A DNA stretch of 64,000 nucleotides from Raphanus sativus. Taxonomy: Eukaryota; Streptophyta; Magnoliopsida; Brassicales; Brassicaceae. The stretch is from positions 19,801,407-19,865,406 of the forward strand of contig NC_079515.1 in NCBI RefSeq assembly GCF_000801105.2, in the 5' to 3' direction. A program made the position numbers and the translations under genes. Positions 21,457 through 32,151 of the stretch are shown here, piece after piece. Each line of letters begins with the position of its first letter. Position 1 is the first letter of the stretch. The notes beneath the pieces were generated by a model, which saw only the letters and a program-made list of their open reading frames with translations, had not been told where the DNA came from and did no database searches.

Positions 21457-23568
21457 ATGGCTTCTGGTTTGTGTTTTTTTCTTGTTCTAATTACTTATGC
21501 TTCTTCAATAGTTATCAAAATCATTGACTATTTTTCTCACATTTTCTGCGTGGAGCTGATAAGTGAATTTGCTTGCGTATAATAACTCTCTGCAGGTAGT
21601 AGAACCGTACGACAATTAAATTTTGGAACGACTCATGTTATTGAGCCCATAGGAACCCATAAAGCAACTATAGTATGGCTGCATGACCTTGACCATATCG
21701 GACGCCGGTAGCAATCTCTCATGCTTTATCTTGTGTTCTTTTGTATACAAAAGTCCAGCAATTCATTCTCGTGTTAATTATACCAGCATGCACTGGTAGT
21801 ACGTCATTCACGTTTTTTTTTAAAAAATTTAAAAGTTGTTTTTCTTTTTTTTTGAAACACTTTTTAAAACACGACGATTTCCATATTTTGCAAATACTAG
21901 TTTATCAGTTTGGCATCTCTGGTGAATCTAGTTGTCTCTGAACATTAAATATTTATTCATATATGAACTTGTGGAAATTCAAAGAAGCATACATTTCCTA
22001 TGAACTTGTCTTTTCTTATAAGATATTAATTTTGTTTCACTAAATTAGTATATACATTAACTAGCATTTCTTATGTACTTCTACTCATATCTACGAATGT
22101 TAAATCTACAGCTGTATGAAGCCTCTGGAAGATTTGAATCTTCCAAATGTACGGATCGATCACTTAACATACATTTTTTCCATGAGTTAACTTTATGTAG
22201 CCAAAATAGAAAACTGAATTTTTTTCTCTATTACAAATATATGATTTGTCATAGATAAAATGGATTTGTCCGACTGCTCCCAGACTTCCCGTTACTTCCC
22301 TGGGTGGAAAAAACGCTACTGCATGTAAGATTAATTGATTTTAGTCTTTCGTTTTCGTTTTATTAAATTAACATTCGATGTCTATAAAATACTAATGGAA
22401 AAATTAAACTATTAATATTGCTTTTATAATTACCTATAATGAATCAGGGTGCGACATCACAAAAGTTTCAGAGAGCATGCAACATGATTTCGAATCATTA
22501 GATAGTGTAAATTCACGTGTTGCTGAAATTTTATATACCGAACCAACAAATGGTAAATCTGGAATTATATATACACTTATCAACTCTCCATGGTTTTAAA
22601 TTACTCTTTTTAGAACTCACAAAATCTCCTTCTTATCAACTTTCCTTGAAATTTATCATTAAATCTAATACTATTATAGTATTATGTATAAGAAGAAATA
22701 TGGCGAAATTTTTTTATATATATATGGTTCTCAAAACTTCTCATTTCATAAACGGTTTTCATTTTACTTTTTTATTCAGTTGGTCAACACCTGCCATTAG
22801 AAAGGCTCTTACCATGAGTCATTTAAAATGTATAGTACATCAAATATGTATTGTTAATTAATTTCATAATAATTATTATCATCATTGTTTTTTTTAATAA
22901 GAATGTGAATTTTCATCGTTGGATTTTTGGTACGTAGTTATTAAAGGTGTAGGAGGTGTCGGCTTGGGAGCAGCAGCAGCTCTATATTTTGCGAGTTCAT
23001 GCGCATTTGGCCAGGTCCAGATTGAAAATCAAATAATTAACCCACAAATTGTTATAGGGATCAACGGTTGGCTTCCAGGCTTGACGTAGGCTCCATAAGC
23101 CCTTTAATCAAAATTTTCTAAAATTTAAGTTACGCACATACGTCTAATAATGGAAAGTGAAACTCAATTATGTAGGAGCTTACAAACCAATATGAATAAT
23201 GCTTTTGGGACTTATATTCGTGCTGAATCGCAACGAATCTTACTTTTACACGGAACATGTATGTGCTATATAAGTTATACTCTAGACACATCTGATTTAG
23301 TAATTAAGTATCAACTGTGTGATCATCTTGTGTTTCGTTTGTTTGTCACAGCCAATGATGTAGTTCCCTCCGAGTTTGTATACAAATGTGTGGATTCCCT
23401 TCGAACAAATCTATTCCCAACCATGTTCAAACAATGTGGAGGGTATAAACATCGATTACTTCTCTCTCCTTTTCTTTTTCATATTTTCTGATTTTAGGTT
23501 ATGTCATTTGCAGCGATCATGTGATGACTCAGATACGTCTTTGGCTCACACAAACCATTGGACTCTAA
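21457..23568 (+). CDS. acyl-protein-thioesterase-like alpha/beta hydrolase, catalytic Ser replaced
   Basis: Nine exons were read by eye: 21457-21466, 21596-21707, 22112-22148, 22255-22324, 22448-22552, 22947-23085, 23176-23258, 23352-23442 and 23514-23568. All have GT-AG borders and compatible phases, giving 702 nt and a 233-aa protein. Family landmarks occur in order: ATIVWLHDL, NIKWICPTAPRLPV, WCDITKVSESM, GVGGVGLGAAAALYF, INGWLPGL, LLLHGTSNDVVPSEF and GDHVMTQIRLWL. This matches plant acyl-protein thioesterase or carboxylesterase-like proteins, which remove acyl groups from protein cysteines or small esters in the cytosol. The nucleophile motif, normally G-F-S-M-G, is G-V-G-L-G here, so the catalytic serine is missing, while the Asp (NDVVP) and His (GDH) are kept. 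An apparent stop (TAG at 23087) is intronic, because the donor GTAGGC starts at 23086. The frame is intact throughout, so this looks like an expressed but catalytically inactive relative, or a recent loss. Confidence 0.8.
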
Positions 23569-24356
23569 AAATGAAGTTAAACTCTGCATAAATAAAGCAA
23601 ACGAGAACAAAAATATCGTAGAGTATTACATATCATATGTACATTAGAAAGTCATTGTTGATGTTTTTAATATCCACTAGTTAATACTCTTTATTATAAA
23701 CCTACTAGGTCTTATCCCAGGCGGGAAAAGTATATTTGTATCTAATATCTATATATATTGTGGACACAAATCCAAATATTTTTTTATCTTATATATTATG
23801 GTTCTCATGAAAAGAATTGTTAAAACAACTGATCAAACTTTGTTTTTAATTTAGAGTGACTGAATTTTCTTACTAACAATCAAGTTCTAACTTAGAATTT
23901 ATATGACTTGATGCCTCTAAAAATGATGGCATGATAATAGATGTTCGTTAGAAGCTCTGAGATGTATGTATTATTTTTTAGTTATAAACTTATAATACAG
24001 TTAAGTCTCTTCAGAGTTGAAAGGTAAATTCGTTGTTTTAAATTTCTCTGAAATCCGTATGATAAAGATCAAATTTATTAAACAAGCATGCATAATTTTG
24101 TTGTTTTCAAACTCAACAATATCTATCATGTTTCTTTTCTTTGCTACCTCATTTTTTTTCGTAGACATTAATCCTGCAAAAAGGATACAGTATATGCATG
24201 TGTTATATTTGAAGTCATGATTTTTCTTTTATACTCCTATGTTTTTGGGTTGATGTGTTTGTGTTTGCTTTTTTTTATACTTCAGTCATGTCATGACAAT
24301 TTGCTTGTAGATGTTTATGTGTCTTATCTAGTTCCTCGTATTGAAACAAAGCTGTG
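23569..24356. other. AT-rich DNA with a Helitron 3' terminus
   Basis: CTAG at 23705-23708, preceded by A and followed by GTCTTATCCCAGGCGGG, looks like a minus-oriented Helitron end with a weak hairpin. The rest is AT-rich with no gene. Confidence 0.4.
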
Positions 24357-24364
24357 GCTGTAAG

Positions 24365-26218
24365 TCGGTCTGGGTGTTCGGATACCCGTTGGTATCCGGG
24401 TCGAGTTTTTCGCGTTTTCGGATTTTCGGGTTTACCCTCTTAGGTCCCATACTAAAATTTTATTAATATAGACCGGGTTTCAATAATAACACTTCAGGTT
24501 CGGTTCAAAATTGTATTGCGTCCTAAAAACTCATAAAGTAACCATATATCATACGGATTCGGGTTATATCGGTTCAGATATAACCGAAGTAAAAAAAAAT
24601 AAAATTTTGAAGCAAAACATAAAGAAAAAAACTAAATTAAATAAAAACTAATCTATCACACAGAAAATTGATAAAATAACAATAAAATGTTAAACCAAAC
24701 ATGAAAAAGAACATTATTTGTAAACAATATGTATTTCCTTATAGAGACTACACTTATTATTTCAATGAAAAAATTATAAAATACTTATTTATAACTAATT
24801 ATGTACTTCAAACATTTATTAAAATTTTAATATTTATTATTATATATCATATTACTACAAATATTGAATTTAGTAATTGAAATACTTATATATATTTCAA
24901 AATATTTATATTTACTATTAATTTCGAATTTTTTGGGTTACCTGTTCGGATTCGGTTAATAACATTTCAGGTTCTGATATTTTTTTTTTTGGTAGGAAAC
25001 TAGGAGAAAAGACTCCCAGACTTTATTCAAACAACAACTCCAACCTACAAACGAACTTGTCTTAGCCTTAACGGACCATCAACATCTTCTAACAAAAGAT
25101 TAACAACATCCAAATGCGCATCATCTAACTTATGAAAACCAAACGGCAAAGAAAATGCAAGGTTAGCCAAACCATCAGCTAAGCGGTTTGATTCCCTGTA
25201 CACATGAACGAATCGGACCAACCAGTCCTTGTCAAGAAGCCATGGCACAATCATACCAGGAAAGACAGCGAATAAGTATCTCCAATACCTATTGTAAGAA
25301 ACTCCACCACCATTTTAGAATCAACTTCCACCTCCAGCCTACTAATACCTTTCTCCCAAGCAATCACCAGTTCATAATAGACTCCCCACAGTTCCGCTAA
25401 AGGGGCAGAGCATCTTCCTATGTTAAGTGCAAACCCACCACACCACTCACCATCACCATTTCGCAACACACCCCCTGCAGATGCCAATCCCGGATTTCCA
25501 TGTGATGCTCCATCCGTATTAAGCTTCATCCACCCTACCCTAGGTGGTTCCCATTTTATCATGATCTCAACACTTCCACTATTCTCCATACTCGCATTCT
25601 TCGTCTCCTTCGCTGTCATCACTTCTTTGGCTAAGTTTCTTAAAAAATTTACTCTGTCTCGCCATAGCCGGTTCTCACCAAACACATTCCAACATCTCCA
25701 CTTCCACCCCCACCAAATAGCCAAGGCAAATATCGTGGCCCACAGAACTCCACTCCCTGCATCCTTCTCACATAAATTCCAATAGAGCCATTCAAACAGC
25801 GTCATTGAAAAAAAGGCATGTCTCCTCGTAGATGGCACAAATCTATCCCATATTCCTTTCATCGCAGGACAGTCTCTGATACATGCAAGATTGTTTCTAT
25901 CCCTCCTTTACATACCTGACAAACATCAGTCCCACTAAGATGCCGTCTAAACCTCTCTGCATTTGTCATTATGGCCTGATTCCCAACTAGCCACAAAAAC
26001 ATTCTTACTCTTTCAGGTGCTACTACACTCCACATGTTCTTATAGAAGCTCCCCATATGCGGCCTTGGAGTATCATCGCGTGTGATCAAAGGTTCTGATT
26101 ATGTACCACCCTACAAGACACATTAGGATATTTTTACATTTTGGGTTGGATAACGGATCAGACTTTTCGGTTCGGGTTCGGTTTGGATTTCAGGTTCCGG
26201 ATTTTATGCCCAGACCTA
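24365..26218. mobile_element. hAT-like non-autonomous element interrupted by a LINE
   Basis: A perfect 8-bp duplication GCTGTAAG flanks it (24357-24364 and 26219-26226), the size typical for hAT. The left end reads TCGGTCTGGGTGTTCGG; the right end, on the minus strand, reads TAGGTCTGGGCATAAAATCC, giving a short imperfect terminal repeat. The inner sequence is rich in GGTTCGGG words in opposite orientation at the two ends. Without the LINE it would be about 730 bp. It encodes nothing of its own. Confidence 0.75.
24979..26089 (-). mobile_element. 5'-truncated LINE (zinc-binding RT tail plus RNase H), broken
   Basis: A 10-bp target duplication AGGTTCTGAT lies at 24969-24978 and 26090-26099, and a T-run at 24980-24990 is the poly(A) tail of a minus-oriented copy. 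Coding traces, 5' to 3' on the minus strand, are: a zinc-binding RT-associated segment (RVRMFLWLVGNQAI ... CQVCKGG, about 26060-25880), then an RNase H domain (NTDGASHGNPG, LAELWG, EVDSKMVVEFL) in 25862-25251, then ESNRLADGLAN at about 25200. These lie in different frames, so at least two frameshifts break it. The reverse transcriptase core is absent. RNase H-bearing L1-type LINEs are common in plants. Confidence 0.85.
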
Positions 26219-26699
26219 GCTGTAAGGTTCTAGTGTCAGTACTCGGTAGAAACCATAATCCACCATAATGCATTCACTTGGTTGATTGTATATCCATCCA
26301 GTCCAAAAGCTATTCATATGTATCCATTACTTTGTATCCCACCATTGGAACCAATCTCTCTCTCTTTTGTGATTTTGTTAAGGGATATCTTCAACATGTT
26401 AATGACAAGTAACCAAACAAGTCTAAACACCATTCGTTCAATGTTCATTAAGAAAATAGCTGCACTGCAAATATGAAGAAGAGTGTTACAAAAAGAGTGT
26501 TAAAAAACAAATATAAAAAAGAGGTTTAAACATGTAGCATTTAGAAGAATAAGAAAATACAGCAATCTCACACAAGAATAAGCAACATTATTCGTTACTT
26601 GTACATAACAAATGCTGAATTTTAGCAATCAAATCTGGAATCATGGCATTTGTCATCCAGGGAACTTCCATTGAGCAGAAAGACATTTCCCTCGGTATT

Positions 26700-27090
26700 T
26701 ACAGTTATATGTAGTGATGTACAGCCTGAGCAGCAATCAAATCAGCTGATATTCCCAAGTTGTTATCCCAAGATTCCTTCATGAATGGCGACCATTTACT
26801 ATCTCTTAGTCCATAACCGTTGAACACAGTCCCAATTCCTTGAACCGCATAGCTAGCGCAACTTTGCGAAGTTTGTTCTTTGACCTCTAAACAGATCCAT
26901 ATTGAAACCCTTTTCTTCACCAAGCATGACTCGAGATGAATAATCAGAATCTCCGCCCAGTTGGACATGCAGAGCAACAATTTCTGCTATTGCAGTCCCC
27001 TTCATCTGACCTTTATTGTTCTTCCATTTTATTCTGCTTCTTCTTTTCCAGCTCAGCCCAGATGGCTGCAGAAGTAGCAAGAGATTTCTA
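26700..27090 (-). pseudogene. unidentified protein-like fragment, probably frameshifted
   Basis: Two overlapping minus-strand frames look protein-like. One reads KGTAIAEIVALHVQLGGDSD... and stops at 26853. The other continues with GYGLRDSKWSPFMKESW and NLGISADLIAAQAVHHYI to 26705. A splice-like GGTCAG or CTGCAG border lies near 27010-27075. The second frame looks like a real C-terminus. I do not recognise the family. It may be a decayed gene or a captured fragment. Confidence 0.3.
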
Positions 27091-28582
27091 TAGACATCTT
27101 TTTATTTTCTCGGCTTGTTTAACACGATCAGATTCATCTTTACCATGTTAGCATCAAGTAACAACACACAATTGAAATGAATACTCAACAAACCAGACTT
27201 ATTTCAGCTTTGCTGAAGACAAGTATGAAAATTGAGAAGAATAAACAGAAAGTGACACAATCAAACTTGTTAACAACATCTTACCTCAATGATTGCTTGT
27301 GCCCGTTGGCATTGCACGGCCTTTGATCGACCCAAGAGCTGCCTTGGGCAATACTCTTCAGATCCTCATGATCCAAACCACATATAACTATATGTAACAA
27401 AAAAATATATTAGTCTTAAATCATATCAAATCGAATAAGATTAGAAAATTAATCAAACTAAAATAAGCTTACCAAGAGTCTTGAGGCAGAGATGGATTGA
27501 GAAAGTTCTCGGAAGAGAAAGACAATAATGGATATGAAACTCAATTTGCATCAAAAGCTCAATGAGAATTACACTAATAGGAATCATGAGAAGGGAATTT
27601 GGAGAAAACTGATTAGAACCAAAATCCAAAACTATATTCCATTGCCATAACTTAAAAAATTTCAATGGAGGCTTACGGTTTTTATTGAAACTAAGTTTAG
27701 AGGTTGCTGTTTAGCGATTTATAGAGTAGGATCAAGTGAAAGGTGGAAATAAATCATAAATAAAGAAGTAAATAGCATAATTGATTGATCAGGAGCGGGT
27801 GAAGCTAACAGTGATTACAAAGATATTTTGGGAAGCTAGGCTTGACCAGGCCATGATTTATTTTATGAAGATCACACGGAAGGCCTAGTATCCTTTTCAG
27901 TCGACAAAGAAGTTGTAACATGGTAGCATACAATTCTTTCATTGGTTGATTTTTTTCATCCAACGTGGACATGCTATCTATTGAGCCAGAAGAAAATCAA
28001 ACCAAACTACCTTGACAAAGATTGTAAAGCAAAGAAGGGAGCAAAAGGATAGATGTAGAAAAGAAGCATTAGGCAAGAGTTGTAAACTGATGAAAGTATC
28101 ATCTTGGTAAATGAGAGCACCGTAAAAGAGAGCCATATATAATATAGTTTTTAGGTGTGGGAATTGGAAGAGTTGATTAGCATTGTGTTAATGCAATAAT
28201 GATTGGGTCTTTATGTGTGAGAGTCTCGAAATAAGACGTTACACAAGTGAATTGGTGAAGAAGATAATGTAGTGATTTATGAGCAATTCTCCGATGAGAA
28301 GGAAGAAGAAGTGGATGGGTCAAGAGTGATGACGACATATTTGTCAATGGTTGAATTTATAGAAATAAAGACATGGACACAAATCAGAGGATTGCTCCGA
28401 AGTGAAACTGACATGTCAATTTTTATTGGTTGATTTTTAGTCTGACGTTGGATAGTATAAGAATAGTTTTTTCAATCCCCTGTTATCATCTGAGGAGAAC
28501 TTTTAGTAAACAACCTTTGTCACATGTGTTAATAACAATAGTGCCATTATTAGGTGTCACCATAAGAATCATCCTCATAGCC
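27091..28582. other. intergenic DNA, no supported gene
   Basis: Short ORFs only. Possible exon-like GC-richer patches near 27300-27500 and 28020-28350 have no recognisable domain. Confidence 0.35.
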
Positions 28583-28591
28583 TTTAGTTAA

Positions 28592-29249
28592 GAGTTATTC
28601 TTGGGTTCAACCCCTAGGATGAACCTCTAGATTCACCAACCAATAGGATTTAGTTATTTCAAATTTGACATCATTTAAAAAAAGAAATAAAATATTGTCA
28701 AATTATATTACGTTTTAAAAATAAAAATAAAGTAAAAATAAATAAAATAAAGTAAAAATAAATAAAATAATACTAAAAATGCAAAAAATAAATATTCTTT
28801 CAAAAAATAAATTAATACCACAAAAAAACACTAATCTCTAAATGTTAAACCCTAAATCCTTTAGTAAACCTTTGGATAAATTATAAAACTTTGATTTAAA
28901 AAAAACTATTTATAACACAATCAACAAAAAACTATACCCTAAATCCTAATCCTAAACCCTAAACCCTTGGGTAAACCCTAAACCCTTGGATAAATCCGAA
29001 ATTCTTGGATAAATCTTAAAATTTAATGTTTGTTGGGAGCGTTAAAAATATTTTTTGAAAATATTTTCTTTAGATTAAAAAGTTTTTTTTTGTGATTAGT
29101 ATAATTTTATCTAATTTTTATTTTAAAAGTATAATATAATTCGATAATATTTTGTTTCCTTTTTAAAAGATATTGAATCTTAAATGACACAATCCTATTG
29201 GTTGGTGAACCTAGAGGTTCACCCTAGGGAGTGAACCCAAGAATAAGTC
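28592..29249. mobile_element. MULE-type MITE, copy 2, intact
   Basis: Perfect 9-bp target duplications TTTAGTTAA flank it (28583-28591 and 29250-29258). Terminal inverted repeats of about 58 bp begin GAGTTATTCTTGGGTTC at the left and GACTTATTCTTGGGTTC at the right (minus strand). A 9-bp duplication points to Mutator-like transposition. The interior has several CCCTAAA/AACCCTTGG words resembling plant telomere repeats and no ORF. A second, damaged copy is at 204-752. Confidence 0.85.
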
Positions 29250-29704
29250 TTTAGTTAATAAGTTTCTTGCCTAGACTATTTACATATAATGCCATTATCA
29301 TATCCCCTTCTTATTGTATATGTTTCATACATAAAAGTCGGACACATCACAGAATGTTAATAAAAACGTTTCGGTTCGCCGATTAAGGAAACTATGTGAA
29401 TTAATCAGACACATTGTAGAATTTTGTTTCAAATCTCACCTTTTTAGTGCTTTATGATCCCATCGAATGTGCTTTCATCTTTTATTTTATTTGCTTTCGA
29501 AACACACAAATGTAATATTTATTATTTTATAATATGCAGAAAACCATAACATAAATAATACGTAAAATACTATGTTCCTAAAACCATAATATATTTGCTC
29601 ATATTTTATGTTATTTAAAAAAAAATATATATGTGATATTGTCTTCTTAGTCATGAAATAGTCATTATTTTTTTTGTTTTTAAAATTTTGATATGTTACA
29701 TTAT

Positions 29705-29716
29705 TTTTTTGGTCGG
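29705..29716 (-). mobile_element. 12-bp poly(T) micro-insertion
   Basis: TTTTTTGGTCGG lies between TACATTAT at 29697-29704 and 29717-29724. Confidence 0.4.
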
Positions 29717-30146
29717 TACATTATATTAATGCATATATATAATCCATTATTTTTTAATTCATGTTATTTGTTCATATTCAAAACAAACAATGGAAATAGT
29801 GGAATAAATTTTGCTAACATTCATTTTTTTATTCACATTTAACAGCTTTTGAAAATCTCCAAAATCAATGCAAGGTTCCTATTTAAAATTCTAATCAGCA
29901 TTTAAATTTTATTCCAAAATTTGCATTACATAACAATAAATCAGGCATGTAATCATTCAATCTATATGTGGATAAAAAATATATATATGTGGTCAAGATA
30001 TGTATGATATTATGGAAACATAAGTTTTGAAAGTGTCGAGTGTTTTATACTTTATATTATAAAATGCTGTATGATATTATGGAAACATAAATTTCGATAT
30101 TATATTTTATACATAAATTTTGAAAGTGTCCAAAGTATAATATAAA

Positions 30147-30540
30147 CTAGAATTTGATTCGCGACTCCGGGTGGATGTTTGATTTTGTGTCCAAGGTAAA
30201 CTCATAAACTGTTGGTTTTATAAGAAAATCTGATGTATATTTTTATGTTTTGTAATTTATATATACAGTAGAATATATTATTTTATAATATAGATGTTTG
30301 ATAATAATATTTTTTATTTGCACAAAATATTAAAAATCTATAACTTGATGCAATTTGATGTAATTATACTATTCATATAATAACATGTTGTTCTTTTGTA
30401 AATTTATTTTTAAATGAAACAATATATTATTTTTTGCATTAGTTTTCGTGAGTTATTATTAATTTTATGATATTTACTTCAAAATTAAATTCTCGAAATT
30501 TTTATATTCGACTAAACTAAATAAAAGAATATTATATTTA
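30147..30540 (-). mobile_element. Helitron 3' part (minus orientation)
   Basis: CTAG at 30147-30150, preceded by A, leads into ATTTGATTCGCGACTCCGGG, a hairpin-like 3' end read on the minus strand. The following 350 bp closely resemble the Helitron copies at 55940-57510 and 57511-58209 (for example TATATTTTTATGTTTTGTAA). The 5' end is not located; similarity fades after about 30540. Confidence 0.6.
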
Positions 30541-31442
30541 TATATATATAGACAATTCCTTAATTTAAGCCCAATATTTTTTAACTAAGTAATCAACATA
30601 AATGCTAATAGACAAATAATTTTGACCATATAAATTATTAGATTCTTTTATATGGTCAAATATCATAGTTAATATTGTTTCATATTTGTTGATTTTTAGT
30701 TATAATACTTTAAAAAAAAATATAAACTAAAAGTTAGGTATTACTCGGATTAAAATTTTGGTGATATAATATTTGTTTTCTTTCAAATCGAGGTGAAATT
30801 AACCATGTCAGTTATTAATTTGTTCTTGAGTTAATGTTTACTAAGGAAATAAAAATAAATCTAGAACCAATTAATATCATTTTCCAGATATTCTAAATTA
30901 TATTGAAAATAGTAATTTACTTGGTCAAATTTTTTTTAAAATTAATTTATTTTAATTTAGATTTAAAATATAAAAAATTCTAGAACCAACTAATACTTTA
31001 CAAAAGTATTAGTTACATTTTTTTAAAAAAAATATATTAAAAATTTGAATATCAATCTATATGTTATCATAAAAAGTTAGTGACATACATATTACATGTT
31101 CTACGTGTTTTTTTATTCCATCAATCTCTTTCTGACTAAACTTAGTATGCAGTTCTATATTTTGACCAAAATAAAGACGCCTATTATTTTTTTATAGTAC
31201 ATTACAAATCATAATTATATCATTATGATAATGGTCATCATCCCTATAAGTCACAATCATGTCCTTAATTGTGCCTATATTAATCAATTTTATGTGTTTA
31301 GTCGAATCACAATGTCAATCATGTAATTAATATTCTTAATATTATGAATTGATATTACATAGTACATAAAATTCAAAAATAAAAATTTATAATAAATTGA
31401 AATTCTTTAACTTAAACAACAAGACCTTGAAATTAAGAAATC

Positions 31443-31538
31443 TCAATAAATGTTAATAGATTAATAATATTATTGTTCATCGAATTGCATTCAATAAATG
31501 TTAATAGATTAATAATATTATTGTTCATCGAATTGCAT
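31443..31538. repeat. perfect 48-bp tandem duplication
   Basis: The unit starts TCAATAAATGTTAATAGATT and ends TTCATCGAATTGCAT; two identical copies lie end to end at 31443-31490 and 31491-31538. Confidence 0.95.
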
Positions 31539-31953
31539 ATGAATCAAAAAGATAGGTAATGACCGTAATTTAATCAAATTCGATTAAATATTAAATTTAA
31601 GTTTCATATGCAAATTTAAATAACATTATTTTAAGAAAAGATAGATATTAAGAAAATTTAAATTTGACTGTAATTTATGCAGTTTTGAGAAATAGAAAAC
31701 TGATATACGCAATCATCATAACGTATTTTGGTTTCGGTTAAAAAGTTACTATAAATTTATTTAAATTCTCATAACTAATTAAAAATCACACACAAAATTT
31801 TGGGAATTTAATTGAGAAACATTATTAAACAAGTTTTTAAATAATTAAACAAAAATCTAATCAATTACACAAGTCGTAAATTATTCTTATAGATTTACTT
31901 TTACAAAATTTACTTCAATTACACCTTACCAATTACACAACTTTAGGAAAAAA

Positions 31954-31985
31954 CAAGCTAAGTTCAAAAAAAAAAAAAAAAAAAA
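31954..31985 (+). mobile_element. poly(A) micro-insertion with target duplication
   Basis: CAAGCTAAGTTC plus about 20 A lies between ACTTTAGGAAAAAA at 31940-31953 and 31986-31999 (14-bp perfect duplication). Confidence 0.55.
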
Positions 31986-32072
31986 ACTTTAGGAAAAAAA
32001 AAATCGAAGATTACTTTTATATATGTTATAAATTGGACACGTCATCCCCATATTTTTGGTTGGAGTCGTCAT

Positions 32073-32080
32073 TATATAAA
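32073..32080 (+). promoter_or_regulatory. TATA box of CSN7
   Basis: TATATAAA lies 79 bp upstream of the CSN7 start codon, a normal distance for a plant gene with a short leader. Confidence 0.55.
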
Positions 32081-32151
32081 AGAGAAAGGGAGAAGTATTG
32101 GGGGATCTAAATCGGATCTGTTTTGGTGTGGAAAAACCCTAAAAAAGTGGA

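Larger units (their letters stand above)
29259..32072. other. AT-rich intergenic DNA with Helitron remains
   Basis: It is very AT-rich and I see no gene. It contains the Helitron end at 30147, two micro-insertions (29705, 31954) and a 48-bp tandem duplication (31443). Confidence 0.6.

Noticed and set aside
23087..23089. In-frame TAG in the thioesterase-like gene that seemed to make it a pseudogene
   Set aside because: The GT at 23086 is a donor; splicing to 23176 removes the stop and continues the family sequence in frame (GWLPGL then TSLQ).
24365..24960. GGTTCGGG-rich left part as an LTR
   Set aside because: No TG...CA borders or primer binding site; the 8-bp duplication and short terminal repeat fit a hAT-type element better.
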